64,000 nt of DNA from Sphaeroforma sirkka (Eukaryota > Opisthokonta > Ichthyosporea > Ichthyophonida): the NCBI GenBank assembly GCA_001586965.3, contig LUCW03000074.1:1-64000 (forward strand), written 5' to 3'. The translations under genes and the position numbers were made by a program. Under the pieces are notes generated by a model. It did no database searches. It was not told where the DNA came from and saw only the letters and a list, made by a program, of their open reading frames with translations. Positions within the stretch are counted from its first letter, which is position 1. Every line of letters starts with the position of its first letter. This document shows positions 26,401 through 37,823 of the stretch, piece after piece.

Positions 26401-28065
26401 TGGTACCTATAAGGTACGGTACCAGAATTATCGACGGTTCATTAGAATTGATGAACTTGCCGACGGGTATAGATGTTATAGTGGGGCAAGATATGTTGAA
26501 AGGCTTGGGCCTATACATAGGCGGTATCCAATCGCCACTTGCACCAATAGACCCCACAGAACTAGAAGAGCTCCTCGAACCCATACCACGCCGACAGGCA
26601 CCTAACACGACGGAACCCGTCGATGTACGCCAACGGTTGGCACAGGATTTGGAAGCCAATGCGAAAATTGCCGACAACGCGCGCTGTCGTCTGGAAGGGA
26701 GTGAGGTAACCATCCCAGTAACCCATGAACAAGCGTTGCAGATGCGGCGATCGGCGCGTAACTTCGTATCCGATCGATGGCTCCCCTATGTGGATGAACA
26801 AGTGAAGAAGTGGTTGACGGATTTGGTGATCACGAAACGAACGACACCAACGACTGTTAATCTTCCTCTCTTTGCGGTACCGACATTCGATGCGGAAGGC
26901 AACGTCAAGAAGGTACGCGTGTGTTTAGACATGCGTGCCGTTAACGCGTTTATTCCTGGTGACCAGTTCCTGATCCCCAAGGGTCAACGAACTCATATCT
27001 CGCCTCAAGAGTAAGAAGTACTACACGACGCTGGACATATCGGCTGCATACCACAGGCTGCCCATCCATCCAGACTCACAATACTTATTTAGTTTTACAC
27101 ACGAACGTTATCAGTACTCGTTCACATCAGCACCGTTCGGTCTTCATGTACTCACGCAGCAGTTTCAACGTACCTTGAGTACAATACTTGATGGCTTACC
27201 GGTTCACCACTATATCGATGACATAGTTATCGCCAGTGACGGTTATGACGAACACGTTAGGACGGTGCAGAAGGTGATACAACGCTTAACATACCACAGT
27301 TTTAAGCTTCACCCCTGCCAAGTGCCACTTCGCTATCTCCGAAGTCATGATCCTAGGGAAGAAAGTATCGGCACAAGGCATTGACATTGACCATGAAAAG
27401 CAGGCCAAGCTGATCGACTGGCCCACACCACAACGATACAAAGATATAGCCTCGGCGTTGGGTTTAGCAAATTACCTCCACGAACATCTGCCTAATTTCG
27501 CGAACACGGTTGCACCCTTGCGCGAATTTTGCAAACTCAAACCAAAGGAGTTGATAGGTGATCGTTGGGAGGAGAGACATGCACAGGCGTGGCAGGCAAT
27601 GAAAGACGCAGTGGTGAATGCTGTGGCGTTACACTTTCCGGTTGACGGCATTCCTCTAAACTTGGAAACCGACGCTAGCGATTACGGTTTAGGGGAGCGC
27701 TATTCCAATGGGTCAACGGTAAGAAACATTACTTAATGTTCTTTAGTAAGACTCTGAACCATGCGCAACAGAACTACGCCACACCTATGAAGGAGTTACT
27801 GGCATTGGTATATGGACTGACACATTTCAGGGAATACTTGGATGGGCAACGGTTTGCGGTCTTCACGGACCACAAGGCCCTTGTATATATGAACACACAG
27901 CTCAAGCTTAATCCGATGCTTCAGAGATGGCATCATATCATCGCGCCATTCAACTTTACCATATCGCATATACCAGGAGAGTCAAATGTGCTCCCGGACA
28001 TGTTAAGTAGAGTACACGAGGGGACAGCGGAGCAGGACGAACTCGAAATAATGTATACCGACGGC

Positions 28066-28470
28066 TGGCAGTTATTCCCTAGTTACTTTGAACAAGCGCA
28101 ACAACACTTTGGACCGAATGACATAGATGTATTTGCGGACCCAACCAACGCTCAGCTTCCTCGGTTCTGGACGAAGGATGATGGGGAAGGAGCGTTTGCC
28201 CACGACTGGTCGATAGTCGATGGATGGATGAACCCGCCTTGGGGACAGATACACAGGATGTTACGCAAGATACGAGCCGACGGCGCACGGGCCACAGTAT
28301 GTCTACCATGGGTACCAAGAGCACCATGGTTCGACCTGTTCAAGCAGTTATTGCAGACAGAACCGGTGCTGGTACCACGGACACCACACACATTCCTCAA
28401 GTACGCTAAGTACGCATGTGGGAAGACACCATGGGGTCATACCGTAGTAGCACGGGTGGGTCCTCCCAAT
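28066..28470 (+). other. Methyltransferase-like segment of C1
   Basis: Directly after RNase H and before the integrase zinc finger. It begins WQLFPSYFEQAQQHFG, then IDVFADPTNAQLPRFW, TKDDGEGAFAHDW, DGWMNPPWGQIHRML, ATVCLPWVPRAPWFDLF, and ends near GHTVVARVGP. The order (amphipathic helix, D-V-F-A with N a few residues on, acidic pair, W-x-N-P-P-W, then a V-C-L-P strand and a W-F helix) matches the phage-type N6-adenine methyltransferase layout (PF05869, recalled). In that family NPPW/DPPY is the catalytic motif. Confidence 0.65.
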
Positions 28471-28939
28471 GGATTCAAACTAGACCCGCTGTTTTCACAG
28501 CGACTTGGTTTTGCAGAACCAAAGCATACAAAATATGTCATGTGCTTAGACACAGCGCGAGAAATCTCAGTGGCACTGGCAGATGCAGAGGGTCAACCGG
28601 CGTTTGCACAAGCGAGTCCGGCGGAGAAACAGCGTCGCACGCAACTCACGCAAGCGCAACACGAACAAGGACATCATGGGGCGGCGGACACAGTCCAACA
28701 ACTTCGTCAGAACGGTCACGTTTGGCCAGGGGCACTTGAGTTAGCCACAGAAGTTAAGCGGCAATGTGGCACATGTTTGGGACAGGACACACTTCGTAAA
28801 GGTTTCCACCCGATGATTAGCATCGATGCACGCTACCCGTGGGACCATATTCAAGTGGACTACATCCCGATGAAAAACGGACACGTAAGCGCCAACGTGC
28901 ACAAGTCTAATACTTTATCTTCAATATAACATTTTGTTC

Positions 28940-29510
28940 TCGGATATCGAGCTCAAGCTCTGGAGCATAAACCAGCAACTCTAGCTCCCGAGTATAAACC
29001 AGCCACTGAGCTCTTGAGTATAAAAAAGCAGCGACTCTAGCTCCCGAGTATAAACCAGCAACTCTAGCTCCTGAGTATAAACCAGCCTCTCGAGCTCTTG
29101 AGTATAAAAAAGCAGCGACTCAAGCTGCTGGGCGAGTATAAACCAGCAACTCTAGCTCCCGAGTATAAACCAGCCTCTCGAGCTCTTGAGTATAAAAAAG
29201 CAGCGACTCTAGCTCCCGAGTATAAACCAGCAACTCTAGCTCCCGAGTATAAACCAGCCTCTCGAGCTCTTGAGTATAAAAAGCAGCGACTCTAGCTCCC
29301 GAGTATAAACCAGCAACTCTAGCTCCCGAGTATAAACCAGCCTCTCGAGCTCTTGAGTATAAAAAAGCAGCGACTCTAGCTCCCAGTATAAACCAGCCAC
29401 TCGAGCTCGCGAGAATAAACGGTTAGCACTCGAGCTCGCGAGGGAAAATCGTCAGCGGCTCAAGCTCGCGAGGTTAAATGAGCCACTCTTGCTTCGGAGT
29501 ATAACACAGC
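28940..29510 (+). repeat. 3' UTR tandem repeats of family C (AGCT-GAGTATAAACCAGC type)
   Basis: About 18 units of 27-34 bases built on AGCTC(CC/TT)GAGTATAAACCAGC, alternating in a higher-order pattern with AAAAAGCAGCGACT. Many units carry a short palindrome around CTCGAGCTC. The same array, shorter, recurs in C3 at about 40,705-41,040. Confidence 0.88.
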
Positions 29511-29689
29511 GAAATCAATCAAACAACTCCTTGGGCATTGTTTTGAAACAGCGGGTTAATGGTTTGCACGGTTTCTGCCACTGGCAGTTTTTTCTCCGAC
29601 ACAAATACAGTCCTATATTGTACTTGCCAAGACCTATATGCTGACACAGATGAACAGTAGCTTCAAGAATTCAAACACGACGGGTCGCT

Positions 29690-29875
29690 CGAGACGTACA
29701 CATCGGGTCCTCTAGCTCTCTGAGGTAAAATGCCAGCACAATGCTCTAGCTCTCTGAGGATAAATGCCAGCACAATGCTCTAGCTCTCGAGGATAAATGC
29801 CAGCACAATGCTCTAGCTCTCGAGGATAAATGCCAGCACAATGCTCTAGCTCTCGAGGATAATGCCAGCACATAA
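29690..29875 (+). repeat. 33-bp tandem repeat near the C1 3' end
   Basis: Five copies of GCTCTAGCTCTC-GAGGATAAATGCCAGCACAAT, a variant of the upstream array. C3 has two to three copies at about 41,245-41,340. Confidence 0.88.
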
Positions 29876-29945
29876 GGTACTATGCTATTCTTATCATCTC
29901 TGAAACTGGCACACTGCTTTGTTCAGTGCTTCAGTTTGGGGGGGT

Positions 29946-30192
29946 TGTGGTCAGAATACAAGTACTTATATTTATTTGATTATTTTAGGTTTATTACAAG
30001 TTTTACAGTTTATCAGAATAATCTGATAAACTGGGTTTTAGGTTTTGCTGGTTTTACAGCACATGACTAATGACTCATTTAAGAGTCAGTCATTTTAGGA
30101 TTACTGTTTATAATTACTAATAAATGAACAACGTCCCCCTCCCTGAGGAGGGAGAACGTTGAGATACAGTTATCTCGCGTATACTTACTACA
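29946..30192 (+). repeat. LTR2 copy, 3' LTR of C1 (247 bp)
   Basis: TGTGGTCAGAATACAAG ... TTACTACA after a GGGGGGG polypurine tract. It contains a perfect hairpin (TTTATCAGA/TCTGATAAA) and a second around CCCTCC-CTGAGG-AGGGAG. An inverted copy lies at 35,170-35,410 and a diverged relative at 41,442-41,642. Confidence 0.85.
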
Positions 30193-32081
30193 TCCAGATG
30201 AGGAAGAGATAAGCCGTCGCACACAGCTCACCTTGTGTCAGCATGAGATTGGGCATCATAGAGCAGAAGAATACAGTTGCTCAACTACAGCAGAACGGAC
30301 ATTTGTGGCCTAACGCTCTGGAACTTGCACAAACAGTTAGGAGAAACTGTCGCACATGTCTAGGACAGAGGGTGTTACGAAAGGGATTTCACCCGATGAT
30401 TCATATAACGGCAAAGTATCCGTGGGATCATATTCAAGTCGACATGATTCCAATGCCACTAGTTTCAGCAGCAGGAAATCGATATATATATTGCACGTCT
30501 TGGATATAGCAACGGGGTACTCGATATTGAGAGCAACGGCCACAAAGTCAGCAGAAGTGGTGACATCTAAACTTATGGAGGTGTTTGGGGAACATGGTTT
30601 TCCCAGGAAAATTCAATCAGACGAGGGAGGCGAGTTTTCGAACAAGATTGTTAAATTAATAACTCAAGAAGTTGGAGTGATGCATGCAAAGTCGCCACCA
30701 TATCGTCCTCAGGTTCTGGGAGCAGCGGAGAGAAGACACAGAGACATCCACGAAGGAGTTCGCAAGCTATGTGAATCTTTGCCTACGGCATGGGATGTCC
30801 GACTACCACTTATTATGCTGTGCCAGAGCCTCGAATATCTCGGCGACACAAGACAGCACCATTCAGTGCTTACTTCGGTCGCCGTCATGTTCCGTTTGCT
30901 GACTTCACGGATGACCTTCCGGGGAATCAGCCGGTCACCAATGAGGCTTGGGCACACCGGCTGGATCGTTTGCACGACACTATCTTGCCGACGCTTTACA
31001 AGGTCACGCAGAAATACGCAGACACACTATCCAGGCAGTTTGACCGCCTCCATGCTTACGATTTTATCGCCTTTCAACCAGGGGATGTGGTAATGGTACG
31101 GTCCGAAGGTCGCACAACCAAAGCAATGCGACCAATGTTTGGACCATACGTTGTCAAAGCCAGACAGGGACAAGGATATGAACTGACACACAAGGATGGT
31201 TCACTTCCAGATACTTTCAAAGGTAAACCAGTTAGAGTGGAACTTTTGCGACTAGTCCATAGAGCCACCGAAAAACCTTTAGAAGATCATATGTGGCAGG
31301 ATAGTTCCTCGTTCCGTTACATCATTCGACATAGACAGAATGATTCCACAGGGAATACAGAATACTTGGTTCGCTGGCGGGATGGTGATCCAACTTGGGA
31401 GTCAGCCGAAGCTTTTGACGATCCGAATGACATCGCGGCATACCACAAAGCCGAGCAAACTCGGCAGAAGAAGAAAGCGGCACAACAACATTAATTCCAA
31501 CGTTACGTTGATGAATACTAGATGTCTATCATCTACTTCCGGATCGAAGTTTTGTCTCTCCTCGTGAGATTTCACCACGGTATAGAGGCGAAAGACGATT
31601 CCACAACTCGAGCTTATAGGCGAGTATAACTCCAGCGGATACCCTAGCTTATGGGGGGGTGAAAACATACCAGCGGATACCCTAGCTTTTTGGGGGGTGA
31701 AAATATACCAGCACAGCCGGGATGGTTCAAAAGACCAGTTTCCAAGGCAAGAACTTACTCAGCAGAAGGATTTCATTAGTTTATATATATATATATTGTT
31801 TATTTACACTACTAATTATATATGTTTAATTTTCAATAGTTTAAGAGGTCATTTATTTTTGAAGCTCTTCAATCACTGGTGACGCTTGAGCTTGAGGGGA
31901 GTGTGGTAAAAGTCCCCTTAAACCACTATCAGTGTGGAGTTAGAATTAGTTTACAATTAATTCACACGAGGTGAATTATTTGTAGACCACGTAGACAATC
32001 AAATATAAGAATAAATACACCGCACTGAGCCTCATGGAGACTCAGTAGGTTTTAGTATCGTATTTTGATGTGTTTACTACA
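30193..32081 (+). mobile_element. Ty3/gypsy element D2, 5'-truncated tail
   Basis: Starts abruptly inside the pol region at the base after LTR2 and runs through the integrase zinc finger, integrase core (about 30,415-30,900), a chromodomain (about 31,310-31,480, EYLVRWRDGD), a 3' untranslated part with GGATACCCTAGCTT repeats, and LTR1 (31,902-32,081). It matches 37,970-39,861 of D1 at roughly 98-99% by eye, so the two copies parted recently. It is broken, with about three or four interruptions. Confidence 0.87.
31902..32081 (+). repeat. LTR1 copy, 3' LTR of D2
   Basis: 180 bp from TGTGGTAAAAGTCCCC to TTTACTACA, preceded by the polypurine stretch GAGCTTGAGGGGAG. The next base begins inverted gag sequence of C2. 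Confidence 0.87.
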
Positions 32082-35000
32082 CGTCTACTCGTCTGTAGGT
32101 TGGGGCGGCTATTGGTGTGGTCGCGACTTCCATTGGTCGTCGGGCCCTCGCGGTTGTTGCGACCCTGGAAACGTGCTGCCGTACGTTGCTGTGCATCCTG
32201 AATGTCAGGGCTCAACAGCTGTATAAGCTCGTGTGTCTCCATCAGTTGCCATTTGGGATGCAACTGTAGAGTACGTTCATACGTACGGCCGTTGAGAGCT
32301 TCTTCTAACAGTTGTACAATGCAGTGGTTCACTAAATTCTGTTGGAAGTCGGCATCTGTCTGGCACCGTTCACGTGCCCTCCTGTGGTTCTCCATGAGCT
32401 GTGTCATTTGTTCCATAAGAGGAGTGTGCATGTTCCGACTTTGGCCCTTGGCTAACTTGCGAAACGCGGGATCGACAGTGGCTTGTGTTTCGTGCGAACA
32501 GATCTGTTCGATCTGTAGTTGAGGTGTGCATGTCTTCAACCGTTCAGAGTTGTCGCGGATGTAGTCCAGCGTTGACTTCTCCGCCTTAAAGTAAGATAGT
32601 ACCTTATGAAACCATGTAAGGTTCCAACTCTCGTCCAGCCCTGCGATTTGTGCGTTCTTGAACGCCTCGAGGAGAGCCCCTCTTGTGTCCCGTTCCATGA
32701 TATCATGTAGGTAGTATCTGTTCGACGGCCAATCAGGCCACGTACGTGGTGAAGGTACGGGACGCTTCTCTACCGGTCGGGACTCTAATGTAGCTCAGAA
32801 GTGTCTCAATCACGCCCCGAAGAGCTTCAGCTCGAGCCGTGTTATTCTCCTCGATTGCTTGGCATAGCTCGTCACTTAACTGTAGTATCCGTGCGTGTAG
32901 CGCCTGTCGCCTTTCTCGATACTAGCCGGTGTGGGCGGAGGCACTGTTGTCTCCTTCTCTTGTCATTTATGTGTCTGTACATATTCACTGGGCGCTTCTT
33001 TCTCGCCCCACTGACGTTGCTGTTGTTGGCGCAGGTTCGTACTTAATCGGTCCTGTCTATTCTTCACCGCCTGCTTACCTTGAGGATTCTGTCTGGCTAA
33101 TACTTGTTCATGTGCGAACTCTTGAAAAGTTGGTGTGTTCTCACTGGCAGACAGAGTATCATCCTCCTCGGTTGAACTGTCCTCTGACCCTGGTGATTTG
33201 TACCCAAGTCCATAAAACGGACGCTCACAGCCTTGAATTCGGAAGGTAGGGTTGTCTTCGTCCTCTGGTACTGCCTGTACCCGTTCGTGTGCGTCAGAAG
33301 AACTCTCCTTAGCGGCCGGCCCTATTGTAGTTCGTCCGGCGTTTATGCGCTGTAACCTCTGTTCGTATTTTTTCAAAAGAGACTGCTGTTGTGTCATCAG
33401 CTCCGTGAGTTTCTGAGCTGACGATTGTTCCCGTGCCGTTTCCTTGTTGTTGACATGGTTCCGGTGACGCTTCCGCTTGTTAGGGGGGAGGCGTGGTGGG
33501 TCATTACTGGGAAATAAGGCCCCTGGAGTATCCCGAGACGAACGAGGGGACAGCCCTTCACTGGCTACCTGTTCACCAATAAAAGTCTGACTACTGTCCG
33601 CACGCAGGTTGGGTACTTCCTTGGTCTCACCCTCGAATATGACATCCTCGTCAGATTGTGCAGGTCCATTTTTGTTTGCTGTTGGTGGCTGCTTGTCGTC
33701 CGCGGAAATAAATGTGGAGCCCCAAGATGTGTCTGTTGTTGCCCCTCCAGTGCCTGACCTGAGTGCGGAGCGGAGCGTTCCGTATGGGACTGACGACGTT
33801 TAGTTCCACGTCGGTCGATATCATCTTCCTTGCGGCGCTCAGGATTCAAGAGTTGCTGTCTACGACTTTGGCGGGGGTAGGACATGGTTGGTGAGTTGTT
33901 TGTCAATGGAGAACTAGAAATGTGTGCGAATGAACTGATAGAGTACTGAATATAAATATCCATTTTCTATTAAATTTCATCCTTCAAACACATAACGTCT
34001 CGACATCGATCTCCGAGGAACTCGTGGGTTCCCTCGTGACTGTTTTATTTCCTACACTAACATAAGTAGTGTGGATAGTCTATATACTCTAACACTACCA
34101 GCTGTCTTACTCTTCATCCCACAATAACATATGGTTGAGTGCCTCATTAGTCGGAGCCACTTCTTATTCTACTCCTCGCCAGCTCTTACTCCGGCCTAAT
34201 GACGGCCTATTCGCAGGACCCTGTTGGGAACTTCCCTCATCGCTCTTCTTTTACTCTTCTTACCCGTGATGTCCTTGTCATGTGCTGTTGCGGTTGTTGG
34301 AATATGCTTCTTGATCTAAGAACGATTGCTCGTTATTGCACTCCTAAACTAAGCTGCCGTCAACCACACCTTCTGTGCATACTGTTGATCCTCTCCGTTG
34401 ACCTGATTTATCTGGAAGTTCTAGTGATTTGAGTGTGTTCGCATATCATTTCCACAATTTAACCTTGTATTTACTTGCATCGTTCGTGTTATGTGCGCCC
34501 CCCACCCTTATATGCTCCTAATAACTCACAGGTGCTTACTTGTGTCTCTGTATGCTTCCTAATATCCCATTCTGAAAACTTTTGTAAAATAATCTAGTAT
34601 GCCGCTGATTCTTTGCGTCATCGTACTAACCGAGTCGGTACTAACCATGTACATCTCCCATCTCTACTACCCTACTGTGGATCCTAAAGAACTTTCTTCT
34701 AACAACAACTTAAATACAATTTAAGCTCATTAGCTTGCAATACGATTTGTACTTGTCTCACACTGAAAACAACCTTCCTACCTGTACTCACACATGACTA
34801 CTTATCTGTGGATTCTGACTGATTGTCTGATTTCGTCATTTGATCGTCGTGAGACTTTCCTTGTTGACCCTGGTTAATGTTCTGCTTGATTGGAATGTTC
34901 GCTCTTCGGGTTCACACTCGTATTAGTAGATTCTTTCTTCATCCTCGTCGTCCACACGTCGTTAATCCAATCTAAAATCGTTCAATTCAATCTAAATCGT

Positions 35001-35410
35001 TCGGATAATCTAAATCGTTCAATTTGATGCGACATTCTCTGTTCGCATTGTCTTTCAATTGTTATACTTATAACAAAAAAAAAATATGTGCCAGCTACTG
35101 ACTAATTCATATTCTGTAGCTTTTCTGTAATTACTAATAAACTAACAACTTCTATGGTAAGTTAAAAAATGTAGTAAGTATACGCGAGATAACTGTATCT
35201 CAACGTTCTCCTCCTCAGGAGGGGACGTTGTTCATTTATTAGTAATTATAAACAGTAATCCTAAAATGACTGACTCTTAAATGAGTCATTAGTCATGTGC
35301 TGTAAAACCAGCAAAACCTTAAAACCCAGTTTATCAGATTATTCTGATAAACTGTAAAACTTGTAATAAACCTAAAATAATCAAATAAATATAAGTACTT
35401 GTATTCTGAC
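32082..35410 (-). mobile_element. Ty3/gypsy element C2, inverted 5' half
   Basis: Read on the minus strand: LTR2 (35,410-35,170), a leader of about 1.2 kb (35,169-33,965), then gag from ATG at about 33,890 to 32,090, where it stops against the LTR1 end of D2. Gag includes an N-terminal basic part, an acidic middle (SEDSSTEEDDTLSASEN) and the capsid-like LDESWNLTWFHKVLSYF segment. Pol is absent. Apart from a few interruptions in gag it matches C1 almost base for base, giving a large inverted repeat with 23,475-25,600. Confidence 0.85.
35170..35410 (-). repeat. LTR2, 5' LTR of C2 (inverted)
   Basis: Reverse complement of 29,946-30,192, lacking the outermost few bases, and directly abutting D1 sequence at 35,411. 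It carries the same hairpins as the C1 copy. Confidence 0.85.
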
Positions 35411-37423
35411 GAAACAAGGGTGACTTGGAAGAGGATGCAACGTGGGGAACCATAGGCAGCGAGCAGGAATAGGACGTAAGGGTGTCAGATGCAGATGCCA
35501 CTTTAGATTTCCCGTCTAGCACACCTGTGATACTATCGATTAAAGATCCATTACTTTCAATGGACAATCGAGTATTCATATCCAGCCTGATTAACGGTAA
35601 GACATGCAGGGCGTTAGTGGATTCTGGGGCAAACAGAAGTTGCATTGATTCGACATCCGCACACGATTGGGGATTGCAAATTAAGTCCGCTCCGGAGGGA
35701 TCCTATATAAACCTAGCTGATCGTAGTCTTCGTACACGGCGAATAGGCTCAACCGTACAAACTCCAGTACGATATGGTCTAGAGCTCACAGAACAGTCTT
35801 TCGAGCTAATGAATCTATCACCGGCTATCGACGCGATCGTAGGCCAGGATCTTATGCCTGGCTTAGGGCTATACGTGGGAGGCCTTCAATCGCCATTCTC
35901 ACCCATAGATCCAACGGAGCTAGACAAACTATTGGAACCAATACCGTTGAGACGACCACCAGATTTGACCGAGGAAACCGGTGTTCGCCTGGAACTAGAC
36001 AAGGAACTGAGGGACAATGACGGTATTCGAGAAAAGGACAGATGCAGACTGGAAGGAGGCGAAGTTAGATTGCCAGTGACACCAGATCAAGCTGCAAGGA
36101 TGCGGAAGGCAGTAAGGAACTTTGTAGCAGACAAATGGATACCATGGGTAGATAGACAGGTGCAGAAGTAGATTCAAGATTTGGTCATAGTTCAAAGGGA
36201 TACAGCCACTTCCGTCAACTTACCCTTGCTCGCCGTGCCAGAGTATACTCAATCTGGAGAACTAAAGAAAGTGCGAGTGTGTTTGGACCTCAGAGCGGTG
36301 AATGCATTAATACCGGCGGATCAGTTCATTATTCCCCGTATCAACGACATCATTGGTAACATCAAAGGGAAGAGATATTACACGACATTGGATCTAACCG
36401 CAGCGTACCATCGACTCCCAATTCACCCTGATTCTCAGTATCTATTCAGTTTCACACATGGCAAAAGCCAGTATTCCTTTACATCAGCGCCATTTGGACT
36501 ACACACACTGACGCAGCAGTTTCAGCGTACACTGAGTGTGATATTGCAAGGACTTCCGGCACACCACTACCTGGACGACATCGTAATAGCAACAGATGAC
36601 TACGAGGAACACGTACGAGTAGTGAAAGAGGTCATTCGGCGGCTGACGTACCACAGTTTCAAGCTAAACCCTTCAAAATGTCATTTTGCAGTCAAAGAAG
36701 TCATGATCCTAGGGAAGCGAGTATCGAAGGCCGGAATTGATATTTGCCATGAAAAGCAGGCCAAGCTCATTGACTGGCCAACCCCCGAAGAAGTACAAAG
36801 ACATTGCATCGGCCTTGGGATTAGCCAACTTTCTTCACGAGCACCTACCAAACTTTGCAGAGGTAGTTGCCCCACTCCGGGAATTTGTAAGACTGAGGCC
36901 TAAGGAAATCATTGGAGACAGGTGGGAACAGAGACACCAGCAAGCTTGGGATGCCATGAAGCAAGCCATAGTTGAGGCAGTAGTGTTGAAATTTCCCGTC
37001 GACGAAGTACCTTTACAACTCGAAACGGATGCAAGCGACTACGGTATTGGAGGTGCATTGTTCCAGACCATAGAAGGGAAGAAGCAATACCTAATGTTCT
37101 TCAGCAAGACCCTCAACGCAGCACAGCGCAATTACGCAACACCCATGAAGGAATTATTGGCCTTGGTATATGGTCTCACACACTTCCGGGATCATCTCGA
37201 AGGTCAACGCTTTTCAGTGTTGACTGATCACAAGGCTTTGGTGTATATGAACACACAGCTAAAGCTGAATCAGATGCGACAACGATGGCATCACATCATA
37301 GCGCCTTTCAATTTCACTATCTCGCACATCCCGGGTATAAAGAACGTGCTACCAGACGCGTGGTCTAGGCTTCATGAGGGAACTGTCGAGACTGAGGACC
37401 CGGAGATACTATATGCAGAATGT

Positions 37424-37823
37424 TGGCAACTTTTTCCAGACTACTTTGAGCAAGCGCAACGGATTATGGGTGAGAATAATGTCGATGTCTTTGCTTCGCA
37501 ACAGGATCACCATTTGCCACGCTACTACACCGACGATGACAGGGGTGGAGCGTTTGCACATTGTTGGAAAGATATAGACGGATGGATGAACCCACCATGG
37601 AGATTAATCCATAGAAAGTTGCGCAAGATACGATCAGAGAGGGCCACAGCTACGGTGTGTCTACCGTGGGCGCCCCACGAGCCTTGGTTTCAGTTATTCA
37701 AGTCGCTTCTACAAAGAGACCCAGTATTAGTTCCAAGGACAGCCCACTCCTTCCTCAAATACGGAAAGTATGCGAGTGGCAAGACACCATGGGGTCACAC
37801 AGTCATTGACAGAGTAGGCCCAC
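37424..37823 (+). other. Methyltransferase-like segment of D1
   Basis: The clearest copy. WQLFPDYFEQAQRIMG is followed by VDVFASQQDHHLPRYY, TDDDRGGAFAHCW, DGWMNPPWRLIHRKL, ATVCLPWAPHEPWFQLF, and a distal GKTPWGHTVIDRVGP. About 130 residues are inserted in one open frame between the RNase H end (HIPGIKNVLPDAWSRLHEG) and the integrase finger. The same blocks occur in C1 and, more weakly, in A. It reads like a PF05869-type N6-adenine methyltransferase with its N-P-P-W catalytic loop; activity is not shown. Confidence 0.7.

Larger units (their letters stand above)
23475..30192 (+). mobile_element. Ty3/gypsy element C1, fossil with 3' LTR
   Basis: Parts in order: a leader of about 1.05 kb that matches the C2 leader in inverted orientation; gag (about 24,533-26,110, with NPERRKEDDIDRRGTKRR and a helical capsid-like part LDESWNLTWFHKVLSYF); aspartic protease (about 26,250-26,510, DTGANRSCIS); reverse transcriptase (about 26,790-27,450, YIDDIVIA); RNase H (about 27,540-28,020, ETDASDYG); methyltransferase-like segment (28,066-28,470); integrase zinc-finger part (about 28,640-28,870); 3' untranslated repeats; and LTR2. 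It is broken, with several interruptions, and lacks most of its integrase core and its own 5' LTR. Identity to C2 over the shared leader and gag is very high, so the family is young. Confidence 0.85.

Noticed and set aside
32202-32522. Plus-strand Cys/Ser-rich frame within C2 (and its mirror on the minus strand of C1)
   Set aside because: It is the exact antisense of the gag coding region and appears in both copies only because gag does.
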